Source of the DNA: Candidatus Bipolaricaulis sp.
GTDB lineage: Bacteria; Bipolaricaulota; Bipolaricaulia; Bipolaricaulales; Bipolaricaulaceae
DNA: 14,566 nt
Assembly: GCA_020062805.1 (NCBI GenBank)
Contig: JAGUVP010000219.1
Coordinates: forward strand, 1 to 14,566
Direction of reading: 5' to 3'
The translations under genes were made by a program, and so were the position numbers. The notes under the pieces were generated by a model that saw only the letters and a list, made by a program, of their open reading frames with translations, made no database searches and was not told the origin of the DNA. Below are positions 7,461-14,566 of this stretch, in pieces (position 1 is the stretch's first letter; each line of letters opens with the position of its first letter).

Positions 7461-9096
7461 GCGGTGGACGGGACCAGGTCTGGCGGTGGTCTCCTGTTTG
7501 CTGGTGTGCTGGGCAGCGCAGGCGCAGCCCATCGAGGGGACTGTGCAAGTCCTGAACGGCACTGGGACACAGGCAGGTGCAACGGGTCTTGCCGGTGTTG
7601 TGGTGAGCGACGGACACACGATAACGCTGACAGATGCCGATGGCCGGTTCGCACTGGATCTCGCTGATGGGGCACGGTTCGTCTGGATCTCTGTACCCAG
7701 CGGGTTTCGCCCCGAGAACGGCTGGTATCGATCCCGTTCTGGGGACGAGGTGTATGACTTCACCCTTGTGGAAGTGGACGACAGCGGGCCGTTGGTGTTC
7801 GCCCTGTTGGCGGACGTCCACTACGCACCTGATCCAGAGCAGTTCAAAGAAGCTCTCATCGATCGACGGATGGTTGTACACCCCGACGGGGTTCTCGATG
7901 AACTGGTCCGTGAGCTGAACGACCTGTGCCCGGATTTTGTGATCCTCGTCGGCGATCTGGTGGCTGATGCACAACGGCCCAGTCCGGATCGCGTGGCGGA
8001 ATGGATGACCATTGTGGGCGACCTGTTGCCGGCCCGGCTCGACGTCCCCTTCTACGCCGCCGTCGGGAATCACGATGTCGTTAGAGATGAGGCGATCGGG
8101 ACCCGATCGTACGAACAGGTGTTTGGTCCGACGTATTACTCGTTTGGCATGAAGGGAGTGCACTGCGTTGTCCTGAATACGAACTACCTTTCGGGGGGCA
8201 GACTTGTCTACGGCATCGACGCGGCGCAGCTGGCGTGGGTGCGCGCCGACTTGGCACAGGTTCCTGAGCATATCCCTGTCCTGGTCTTCGCGCATCAACC
8301 GTCGTGGGACTGGGCAGCCACGCCCGAGAACGCGGCGCTGTTCGATTTGCTGGCCGAGATGGAGATCACCGCTCTTCTGACAGGACATTGGCACACCAAC
8401 GCCATGCTGCGGGAGGCCCCGTTCCCCGAATGGACTTCGGGGGCCGTGTCCGGCGCTTGGTGGGAAGGGCCCGGGCCAGATGGATCGTCGTTCGGCTATC
8501 GCGTCCATCGCCTCCAACGGGGGCGACTGGATTCGATCTGGCGAGAGATCGGGATGGGCGAGCGGGTCTACATACCATCCCCCGATTCCTCCGTCTTGGT
8601 GTGGGCGGACCGGGCGATCGCCCAAGTATGGGGGCGCGCCGTGAGCGCCGTTCACTGGTGGGATGACGGGCCGGAGCTCCGGCTTGATGTCCATAGCAAC
8701 GGGTTGTGGAGCACAGCGTCGGGGTTCCTCAACGTGTCCGTCCTCGAACCCGGCTACCGGACCCTCAATGTGCGGTTCTCTCTGGAGGACGGCAGTACAG
8801 CTGCCGGGATACGTTCATTCTATGTGCTGAGCCCAGGGTTGACGCTGGAGGATATCTTCACCCACCCGGAGACGTTCCAGGGACGTTTCGTGGCTGCGCC
8901 GAACCTTCAGGTTCGGGCTGTGATGGGATCCGATGTCTCGGCAACCGACGGCACGAAGACGATGATCATCGGGAAAGTGCCATTTCCGCTTAGTCGCGGC
9001 GACAGGATCGGCATCCTTGGTTTCTACCATCCGACCAGCACGACGCCGTTCAAGGCGTTCGTCGCGTACTTCTACACCAAGGATGAGGGCAAGTGA
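7447..9096 (+). CDS. Exported calcineurin-like metallophosphoesterase
   Basis: The product has 549 residues. AAAGGAGG (7434-7441) lies 5 nt before the ATG. A signal peptide (residues 1-26, hydrophobic GLAVVSCLLVCWAAQAQ) is followed by a carboxypeptidase-regulatory-like beta domain (about 29-108, with TLTDADGRFAL). The phosphoesterase core then shows its five metal-binding motifs in order: ADVH (Asp123, His125), GDLV (Asp170), GNHD (207-210), AHQP (His283) and GHWH (313-316). A C-terminal beta-rich region of about 220 residues completes an architecture known from secreted bacterial phosphoesterases. The reaction should be hydrolysis of a phosphomonoester or diester outside the cytoplasm. Its place just before the solute-binding protein suggests that it releases the compound the ABC system imports. 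The substrate cannot be read from the sequence. Confidence 0.9.
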   Translation: MWTVKRWTGPGLAVVSCLLVCWAAQAQPIEGTVQVLNGTGTQAGATGLAGVVVSDGHTITLTDADGRFALDLADGARFVWISVPSGFRPENGWYRSRSGDEVYDFTLVEVDDSGPLVFALLADVHYAPDPEQFKEALIDRRMVVHPDGVLDELVRELNDLCPDFVILVGDLVADAQRPSPDRVAEWMTIVGDLLPARLDVPFYAAVGNHDVVRDEAIGTRSYEQVFGPTYYSFGMKGVHCVVLNTNYLSGGRLVYGIDAAQLAWVRADLAQVPEHIPVLVFAHQPSWDWAATPENAALFDLLAEMEITALLTGHWHTNAMLREAPFPEWTSGAVSGAWWEGPGPDGSSFGYRVHRLQRGRLDSIWREIGMGERVYIPSPDSSVLVWADRAIAQVWGRAVSAVHWWDDGPELRLDVHSNGLWSTASGFLNVSVLEPGYRTLNVRFSLEDGSTAAGIRSFYVLSPGLTLEDIFTHPETFQGRFVAAPNLQVRAVMGSDVSATDGTKTMIIGKVPFPLSRGDRIGILGFYHPTSTTPFKAFVAYFYTKDEGK

Positions 9097-9119
9097 TCCC
9101 GTTCTTCAAAGGAGGGCCG

Positions 9120-10394
9120 ATGAGAGGCAGGTGTACGTGGCTGGCTGCGTTGTTCTGTGTCTTGCTGCTGGCGGGGACTGCGGCAGCCCGGGTCTCGCTG
9201 AAGTTCGTGACGCCGGCATGGCAACCGGAGATGGTGGACGAGATCGAGGACGTCGTTGCGGAGTGGAATGCCGCGAACCCAGGAATCCACATCGAGCTGG
9301 TGTGGGTGCCGTGGGAGAACATCAACGACTATCTGTTGACCAGCTTCCAGGCAGGGCAAGCGCCTGATCTGTTCCACCAGGACGCTGTCATGTGCTACGA
9401 GTACGGGCTGCTGGGGTATGCGGAGCCGCTGAACGCGTACATCGACGCGGCAACGTGGGATGACATCACAGAACGCAGCTGGGAAGAGGTGGCCGATCCC
9501 AAAGGCCTGATCTACGGGACCCCTTTCCTCCAGGAGACGCAGGTGATCTTCTACAACCGCGCCATGTTCCGCGAAGCGGGGCTGGAAGTCCCCGAAGACG
9601 GGATGCTCACATGGCAACAGCTACGGGAGTATGCACAGATCCTTACCCGACGGGACGCGCGCGGCAATGTGACGACCTGGGGTCTCATGGCTCCATTGGA
9701 ACAACGGCTGTGGTGGTGTCTTGTTGCGCAGAACGGCGGGCGGGTGCTCCGCGAGGGCGATGACGGACGGTGGTTTGTGGACATCGACGATGCAGCCAAG
9801 GAAGCGATCCGTTTCTACATCGATCTCGTCATTGTCGACCAGGTGATGTCGCGCGAGATCTTGAGCTACGACTTCATGAGCTTGCTTGCCGGGTTCCGTG
9901 ATGGCCGGTACGCGATGTTCAGCTTCGGGTGTTGGGTACGGCAGTGGCTGGAGATGGTGGGGCGCAAGCAGCTGGATTGGGGAATGCTTTGGGTGAAGGG
10001 GCCGGTGCGCAATGTGACCGAGGCGAATCCTCAAGCGGTGGGCATCTACGCGGGATCAAAGCATAAGGACGAGGCGGCCCAGTTCTTGAGGTTCTTCACC
10101 AACACGGAAAACCAGGTACGGCTTGCCAAGGCGGATTGGCTGTTCCCGACACGTTCCTCGGCCCTGGAACGGCCGGAGTTTCGCAGCGCGGAGTTTCAGT
10201 GGGATGTGGCGTACCAGTGGCTACCGTACGCCGAAGACGTGAAACCACAGATGTTCGGCATTCTGGCCTGGGAATGGCAGTCGTTCATCCCGCAGATAGA
10301 GCTGGTCATCTTGGGGAGACAGACCCTTGAGAGCGCGCTGCAGGCAGCGACGGTTCAGGGCAACCAGTTCCTCAGAAGGATGGGGCTGCAATGA
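9120..10394 (+). CDS. ABC transporter extracellular solute-binding protein (family 1, sugar type)
   Basis: The 424-residue length is usual for family 1 binding proteins. AAAGGAGG (9108-9115) precedes ATG 9120 by 4 nt; an earlier in-frame start would place the ribosome site inside the gene. A signal peptide of about 23 residues (ALFCVLLLAGTAAA) has no lipobox cysteine, so the protein is probably periplasmic or released rather than a lipoprotein. The mature part begins VSLKFVTPAWQPEMVDEI and contains the typical ITxRSWEEV-type and GTPFLQETQVIFYN segments, VPEDGMLTWQQL, and a late KHKDEAAQFLRFFTN hinge helix. Together with the two permeases further on it forms the import system. A gap of 23 bp follows the phosphoesterase. 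Confidence 0.93.
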   Translation: MRGRCTWLAALFCVLLLAGTAAARVSLKFVTPAWQPEMVDEIEDVVAEWNAANPGIHIELVWVPWENINDYLLTSFQAGQAPDLFHQDAVMCYEYGLLGYAEPLNAYIDAATWDDITERSWEEVADPKGLIYGTPFLQETQVIFYNRAMFREAGLEVPEDGMLTWQQLREYAQILTRRDARGNVTTWGLMAPLEQRLWWCLVAQNGGRVLREGDDGRWFVDIDDAAKEAIRFYIDLVIVDQVMSREILSYDFMSLLAGFRDGRYAMFSFGCWVRQWLEMVGRKQLDWGMLWVKGPVRNVTEANPQAVGIYAGSKHKDEAAQFLRFFTNTENQVRLAKADWLFPTRSSALERPEFRSAEFQWDVAYQWLPYAEDVKPQMFGILAWEWQSFIPQIELVILGRQTLESALQAATVQGNQFLRRMGLQ

Positions 10395-10479
10395 GGGAGG
10401 GAGGTGATTGAAGGGGGGCACACGTTGGTGGGGATCGGACAACGGACACGTACCTGATGAACGAACAAGGAGGTAGGCT

Positions 10480-10983
10480 GTGAAGCGAGTTCTGAGCATG
10501 GGAGTGGTGGCAGCAGTGGTGGCCGGGGTGTTCGCGATGGGGCAAGTTCCGACGCCGGCTGGCGATGTTGTGCTGACCCTGTCGGGTTCAATCGCGTTGC
10601 GCAATGCCGATGAGGTATTCCAGTTCGATCTGGACATGCTGAAGGCGTTGCCCTTCGTCGCGTATGAGGTGGAAGACCCCTGGCTGGGCACGCAGGTGTA
10701 TGGGGGGGTAGATCTCAGCGCTCTTCTGCACTACGTGGGCATTCCCGCAGCGGCGAAGCGAGCCGTCATTGTCGCTTCGGATGCGAAGGAGTTCCCGGTA
10801 GAGATCAAGGACGCGCTCTACTACCCGATCCTGATTGCGTACTCCTCCGGCGGGGAGAGGATCCGTGCGAGCCGTGGCGGACCGCTCAAGCTTGTGTTCC
10901 CGTACCAGATCGAGGGCGTAGAGGATCTCTACGCGCCTGAGATGTGGTCGTGGTTCGTAATTGAGATCCGGATCGAGTACTGA
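10480..10983 (+). CDS. Small exported protein with an orphan molybdopterin-oxidoreductase (sulfite-oxidase-like) fold
   Basis: The product has 167 residues. It starts at GTG 10480 with AAGGAGG (10467-10473) 6 nt upstream. A short signal peptide (about 1-21, ending VFAMG-Q) precedes one domain resembling the PF00174 molybdopterin-binding fold: FDLDMLKALP (48-58), VYGGVDLSALLHYVGIP (73-89), ASDAKEFPVEI (99-109), GGPLKLVFPYQ (133-143) and a final tryptophan-rich strand. True sulfite oxidase and MsrP/YedY enzymes are far longer and bind molybdenum through a cysteine. This protein has no cysteine at all, so catalysis through the usual Mo-Cys bond is excluded. Short orphan homologues are usually annotated only as molybdopterin-dependent oxidoreductase. 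A role as an accessory ligand-binding protein of the transport system is possible, but this is inference. Confidence 0.72.
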   Translation: MKRVLSMGVVAAVVAGVFAMGQVPTPAGDVVLTLSGSIALRNADEVFQFDLDMLKALPFVAYEVEDPWLGTQVYGGVDLSALLHYVGIPAAAKRAVIVASDAKEFPVEIKDALYYPILIAYSSGGERIRASRGGPLKLVFPYQIEGVEDLYAPEMWSWFVIEIRIEY

Positions 10984-10995
10984 ACCCTGCCTATA

Positions 10996-11027
10996 GGCGA
11001 GGGGGGAGCCTCCGTTCCCCCCTCGCC
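10996..11027 (+). promoter_or_regulatory. Strong intercistronic hairpin without U-tract
   Basis: GGCGAGGGGGGA (10996-11007) pairs perfectly with TCCCCCCTCGCC (11016-11027), a 12-bp GC-rich stem with an 8-nt loop, 12 nt after a stop codon. No run of T follows, so it is not a normal intrinsic terminator. It may stop 3'-to-5' RNA decay of the upstream message or cause partial termination before the dehydrogenase gene. Confidence 0.6.
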
Positions 11028-11077
11028 AACGGCATTGCACGACCTCCAACGGTCGACTCAAAGGGGCGCCCACGGAC

Positions 11078-12118
11078 ATGAAGCCCGAGCGAATGAAAGC
11101 AGCGGAGCTTGCAGCTCTGGGACGGATCGCGATTCGCGAGGTGCCCGTCCCCGACGTCGAAGCTGGCGACGTCCTCCTCAAGACGCTGGCCGTCGGGCTC
11201 TGCGGCACAGATGTCAAGGCTTATCGCCGTGGGCATCCGTTCTTTCAGCCCCCGTGTGTCCTCGGACATGAGGTGGTAGGGGTAGTCGTGTCCGTGGCTT
11301 CCCAGGTGGTGGGGATGGCGCCGGGCATGCGACTGGCCTGTGCGCCGTACGCCGAGTGTGGTATCTGTGCGATCTGTCGGCGGGGCCTTGGCGAGCTCTG
11401 CAACAACAAGGACTTCATCTCAGGAGCGCTGCAGGAGTACATCCGGGTGCCAGGGAACATGGTGGGCAGAGCGATCGTCCCCGTACCGGCTGCTCTTGAT
11501 GATGCGACCGCCACGCTCTTCGAACCGCTCGCATGCGCGATGAACGGGATCGAGCGGGCGCGTGTGGCGCGTGGCGGAACGGTGCTGGTGATCGGTGGAG
11601 GGCCGATGGGGGCCCTGTTGGCCTTGCTGGCCCGCGCGCGTGAGAACCGGGTTCTGGTGAGCGAGATCAACGGAATCCGGAGGCGGCGTCTGGAGCAGCT
11701 GGGCCTGGCTGCGATCGACCCTACGAATGTCCCGCTCTCAGAGGCGTTGGAGACGGCTTTCGGGGCTCCCAACGCCGAGAAAGTGTTGGTCGCCGTGGGC
11801 CATCGCCACGTTGCCGAGACAGCGGTGGGCCTGACCGCCCCTGGCGGGAGCGTGCTCCTGTTCGGCGGTCTTCCCAAGGGGGAGGTCATGTCTGTTGATC
11901 CCTACGACATTCATTACCGCGAGGTCTCGGTGGTGGGGAGCTTCGGATACCGGCTCGCCCACTTCCGGAGCGCCGCAGCGTGGGCAGCTGAGCACGCCGG
12001 CGAGCTGAAGCAGCTCATCACTGCAGTCACGTCGTTCTCGTGCGTTGGCGATGCGTTCGCCGCGGCGGAGCGAGGAGACGAAATGAAGATCGTTGTCGGG
12101 TTTGGCGATGCGCAGTAG
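11078..12118 (+). CDS. Zinc-dependent medium-chain dehydrogenase, sorbitol/threonine dehydrogenase type
   Basis: The product has 346 residues. Catalytic zinc motifs are GLCGTD (Cys42) and GHE (His64, Glu65), with EPLAC (Glu149) as a further candidate ligand. The structural zinc loop is intact (Cys94, Cys97, Cys100, Cys108). The Rossmann loop reads VIGGGPMG (171-178). Family members oxidise the secondary alcohol of a polyol or amino alcohol using NAD(P), giving a ketose or ketone in the cytoplasm. The ATG at 11078 is chosen with AAGGGG (11061-11066) 11 nt upstream; a second ATG at 11093 is possible and would begin MKAAELAALG, closer to typical family starts. The gene overlaps the first permease gene, so it is likely part of the same pathway as the imported substrate. 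Confidence 0.92.
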   Translation: MKPERMKAAELAALGRIAIREVPVPDVEAGDVLLKTLAVGLCGTDVKAYRRGHPFFQPPCVLGHEVVGVVVSVASQVVGMAPGMRLACAPYAECGICAICRRGLGELCNNKDFISGALQEYIRVPGNMVGRAIVPVPAALDDATATLFEPLACAMNGIERARVARGGTVLVIGGGPMGALLALLARARENRVLVSEINGIRRRRLEQLGLAAIDPTNVPLSEALETAFGAPNAEKVLVAVGHRHVAETAVGLTAPGGSVLLFGGLPKGEVMSVDPYDIHYREVSVVGSFGYRLAHFRSAAAWAAEHAGELKQLITAVTSFSCVGDAFAAAERGDEMKIVVGFGDAQ

Positions 12119-12992
12119 CTCAACGATCTCACGTTGGCCGGGGGGCGAGGGGCGTCGTGCGCTTCCTTTCCTGTTGCCGGCGCTCGTTGTGCTGTGTATG
12201 GTCAGCCTGTACCCCTTGGTCCAGGGCGTCTCGCGGGTGTTCTACTCGTATCGCGCCCTCGCGCGTCAGGATGTGTTCAGTGGGTGGGAGAACTTCACAC
12301 TGCTGCTTTCTGACCCCACGTTCAGCACCGCTTTTCTGAACAGCATTGTCTGGACAGCGACCAGCGTGGCGGGAATGTTCCTCTTTGGGTACGCGCTCGC
12401 CACCATGCTCAACTCGAAGCACCTGCGGTTCCGCAGATTCTTCCGAACCGCCTCGCTCGTCCCATGGGCGCTTCCGGGAGTCGTCATCTCGCTCATCTGG
12501 AGGTACATCTTCCTCCCCAACGGCCCCCTCAACGCGGTGCTGGGTTCGCTCGGGCTCAGGGGTCCGGAGTGGTTGACGAACCCCAGCCTTGCCCTGTGGA
12601 CCTGCGTGATTGCCACCGTTTGGATGGGGACGCCGTTTGTCACGGTCATGTTGCTGGCCGGGCTGCAGTCGCTGGAGCCGGAGCTTCTGGAGGCGGCTGC
12701 TATCGACGGGGCCAGTTACATTCAGTCGCAGGTTCACGTCATCATGCCGAGCATGCGCAAGATGATTCTCATTGTGTTCACGCTTGAGACGATCTGGACG
12801 TTCAACTCCTTCGACATCGTGTTCGTGCTCACCAAAGGAGGGCCAGGCAGCGCATCCATGACGCTCCCTTTGTATGCGTACCAGAACGCCTTCATGTACT
12901 ACCAGGCCGGCTATGGCGCGGCTATCGGCGTGGTGATTCTGTCCGTGTTGCTCCTGGCTGTGGTCTTCTACATCCGGGAGGTACTGCGATGA
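12108..12992 (+). CDS. ABC sugar transporter permease, MalF/UgpA type
   Basis: The protein has 294 residues with about six hydrophobic segments, starting with FLLPALVVLCMVSLYPLVQG (21-40). The cytoplasmic EAA loop that docks the ATPase is present around 195-214 (EAAAIDGASYIQSQVHVIMP). It belongs to the carbohydrate-uptake (CUT1) type, to which the neighbouring binding protein also belongs. The start ATG 12108 lies inside the last codons of the dehydrogenase gene with no clear ribosome site, so translation is probably coupled; TTG at 12093 is an alternative. It pairs with the next gene as a heterodimer in the membrane. Confidence 0.93.
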   Translation: MRSSSTISRWPGGEGRRALPFLLPALVVLCMVSLYPLVQGVSRVFYSYRALARQDVFSGWENFTLLLSDPTFSTAFLNSIVWTATSVAGMFLFGYALATMLNSKHLRFRRFFRTASLVPWALPGVVISLIWRYIFLPNGPLNAVLGSLGLRGPEWLTNPSLALWTCVIATVWMGTPFVTVMLLAGLQSLEPELLEAAAIDGASYIQSQVHVIMPSMRKMILIVFTLETIWTFNSFDIVFVLTKGGPGSASMTLPLYAYQNAFMYYQAGYGAAIGVVILSVLLLAVVFYIREVLR

Positions 12993-13816
12993 GCCTCCGT
13001 CCGTGGCGTGTAGCGCTGCTCCATGTCTGCGTTGTGGTGATGATCGGGGTGCTCACATTCCCGTTGATACTGCTGGGTTTCAACTCCCTGAAGTCTGAGG
13101 TGGAGATCTTCGATGCGCCGTTGGGGATTCCCAAAGCACCCACGCTGGCGAACTTCCGCTCCGTGATGCTTGGGACGACGTTCTCCGTCAACATGCGCAA
13201 CAGCTTCATCGTTGCCGTCAGTACGGTGTTGTTGGCGGTGGTGGTGACTGCTCCTGCCGGGTATGCGATGTCCCGGTTCAGGTTTCGGGGGCGCACGCTG
13301 TTTTCCATGTGGTTGCTGGCCACCCAATCTTTCCCGGGCATCATCATGGTGCTCGGTCTGTTCACCGTGCTCACGGTGTACGGGTTGGTGGATCGTCTGC
13401 CTGGCTTGATCATGATGCACACGAGTTTCAGCATGCCGTTTTCGATCTGGCTGCTGAAAGGGTATTTCGACAAAATCCCCGTGGAACTTGAGGAGGCTGC
13501 GCGCATCGACGGGTGCAGTCGTCTGGGATCGCTCGTGAGGGTCGTCTTCCCTCTTTCCGTCCCCGGGCTCCTGGCGGTGGCGACCTTCTCGCTTCTTCTG
13601 TCTTGGAACGAGTTTTTCTTCGCGCTTGTCGTCATGCGCAGCAATGTGAACTACACGCTTCCCGTGTACTTGGCGCGCTTCGTCGGGTCTGGAGGGGTCG
13701 TGCAGTGGGGACCTCTCAGTGCTGCAGCGCTCCTCGCGACGTTGCCCGTGCTGCTTCTGTTCCTGTTGGGTCAGCGGTATCTGGTTTCCGGGCTGACGGG
13801 GGGGGCGATCAAGTGA
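12989..13816 (+). CDS. ABC sugar transporter permease, MalG/UgpE type
   Basis: The protein has 275 residues with about six membrane segments, beginning VVVMIGVLTFPLILLGFNSL (16-34). The EAA loop is at 169-188 (EAARIDGCSRLGSLVRVVFP). The segment after FNSLKSEVEIF is typical of the second CUT1 permease. GGAGG lies 8 nt before the ATG, which overlaps the preceding stop as ATGA. No ATPase gene occurs in the window. CUT1 systems of this layout often use a shared MsmK/MalK-type ATPase encoded elsewhere. Confidence 0.94.
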   Translation: MSLRPWRVALLHVCVVVMIGVLTFPLILLGFNSLKSEVEIFDAPLGIPKAPTLANFRSVMLGTTFSVNMRNSFIVAVSTVLLAVVVTAPAGYAMSRFRFRGRTLFSMWLLATQSFPGIIMVLGLFTVLTVYGLVDRLPGLIMMHTSFSMPFSIWLLKGYFDKIPVELEEAARIDGCSRLGSLVRVVFPLSVPGLLAVATFSLLLSWNEFFFALVVMRSNVNYTLPVYLARFVGSGGVVQWGPLSAAALLATLPVLLLFLLGQRYLVSGLTGGAIK

Positions 13817-14566
13817 ATCGCCGTGCACCATCCGCAGTTCGGCGAGTTGCCGTCGTGGCGCACTCTGGGGCGGGGGTGGGCAGATCCGGGGCCGAAAGCG
13901 CTGTGCGGGGGCTGATTCGCTCTTTGGGCACGGTGGAGGTTGTTGCCCCCCGGGGGACTGTGGAGACAGAGGCGGCCTTGCAGGCAGGTCTCCGAGTCCA
14001 GGAAGTGGAGTGCCCGGAGGTGCCTGGGCCAGTGTACGCGGCTCAGGCTGCTCTGCGCCTGATGGCCTCCAGCAGCGTGGATCTGGTGGTGGCCATGGGG
14101 GGGGATGGCACGCTGGCTGCTGTGGCCAATGCGTTGGCCTCTGCGGGAGGTGGCGCACCTCCGCTGGCGGGGATCGGCATCGGATCGGCCAACGTCGGGC
14201 CCCTGGTCACGGTGTTGGGCCGGGACGTGGCGGGGCTGCGATGGGAAAACCTTGTTCAGGTCGCTGTTGATGGGCTCTCCTGTGCTGTGAATGGGAGAGA
14301 CCTCGGGATTGCGTTCAACGACCTCGCGTTTGCCAACACGTTCTTCGGGACCCTCCACGAAACGCGCGTGGATCTCGACGCGTGCGCCATGCTGGCAGGG
14401 CGTCGCGAAGCGGCCGTCCCCGCGTCCGTTTGCGGCCCGAGTGTGCGTGTGTGGAAAAACGGGCAGGTGGTGCTCGACGGTCGGGAGATGAACATCGGCC
14501 AACTGGTAGCGTGCCCGATCAACGATCCGCAGAGGTTCATGGGAACAGCTGCGAGTGGGTTCCTTA
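13813..14566 (+). CDS. NAD-kinase/AcoX-fold kinase-like protein, 3' end cut by window
   Basis: The first 251 codons are present and the frame is open at the right edge. The GTG start at 13813 overlaps the permease stop as GTGA. The N-terminus has a Rossmann-like strand (RVAVVAHSGAGVG, 11-23). The superfamily nucleotide-binding motif GGDGTL is at 96-101, followed by GIGIGSANVGPL (120-131) where NAD kinases carry the GINTG-type loop. FNDLAF (168-173) replaces the NAD-kinase NE motif. The sequence looks closer to AcoX and other ATP-NAD-kinase-like proteins than to housekeeping NAD kinase. AcoX proteins occur in catabolic operons but have no settled function. Placed after a dehydrogenase and transporter, and with no PfkB- or FGGY-type sugar kinase in view, it could phosphorylate the pathway's ketose; that is inference. 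Confidence 0.75.
   Translation, partial: MNRRAPSAVRRVAVVAHSGAGVGRSGAESAVRGLIRSLGTVEVVAPRGTVETEAALQAGLRVQEVECPEVPGPVYAAQAALRLMASSSVDLVVAMGGDGTLAAVANALASAGGGAPPLAGIGIGSANVGPLVTVLGRDVAGLRWENLVQVAVDGLSCAVNGRDLGIAFNDLAFANTFFGTLHETRVDLDACAMLAGRREAAVPASVCGPSVRVWKNGQVVLDGREMNIGQLVACPINDPQRFMGTAASGFL

Noticed and set aside
7213..8694. Minus-strand open frame of 493 codons opposite the aldolase and phosphoesterase genes
   Set aside because: It is the mirror of strongly supported coding sequence in GC-rich DNA, has no family-like motifs and no ribosome site.
10457..10483. Eight-codon mini-ORF overlapping the GTG start of the small exported protein
   Set aside because: It contains the ribosome binding site of the next gene and has none of its own, so it is probably accidental.

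Overview
The window is about 14.6 kb of GC-rich bacterial DNA with dense, tightly packed genes and strong AAGGAGG-type ribosome binding sites. The organism cannot be fixed from the sequence. The combination of a LacI-regulated sugar ABC operon without its own ATPase, a very long secreted Asp-box (BNR) propeller and a MEMO-family gene would suit an uncultured anaerobic or thermophilic lineage (for example Bipolaricaulota, Thermotogota or Chloroflexota relatives), but that is a low-confidence guess.

Left edge (1-541): the 5' part of a MEMO-family (AmmeMemoRadiSam protein B) gene runs leftward out of the window and may be leaderless. Its promoter lies back to back with the promoter of a rightward tRNA-Gln(CUG) gene with encoded CCA. 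From 542 to 860 there is no gene I can name, but the stretch is rich in hairpins and contains a T-arm-like sequence on the minus strand.

Centre-left (861-5706): one leftward gene encodes a 1372-residue exported protein built almost entirely of about 27 Asp-box (BNR) repeats, probably several beta-propellers in a row. A spacer of about 730 bp with no convincing gene separates it from the next unit.

Right (5652-14566): a LacI-type regulator with a good sigma-70 promoter starts a nine-gene rightward cluster. The order is regulator, DhnA/LsrF-type class I aldolase, exported calcineurin-like phosphoesterase, ABC solute-binding protein, small exported sulfite-oxidase-fold protein lacking any cysteine, Zn-dependent polyol-type dehydrogenase, two ABC sugar permeases, and an NAD-kinase/AcoX-fold protein cut by the window end. 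Most junctions overlap by 4-14 bp, so the genes are probably cotranscribed.

Taken together, the cluster looks like a catabolic pathway. An extracytoplasmic phosphatase would free a small polyol or sugar, the ABC system would import it, the dehydrogenase would oxidise it to a ketose, a kinase (perhaps the NAD-kinase-fold protein) would phosphorylate it, and the aldolase would cleave it. The substrate is unknown. The non-canonical kinase candidate and the cysteine-free molybdopterin-fold protein are the parts most likely to be new.
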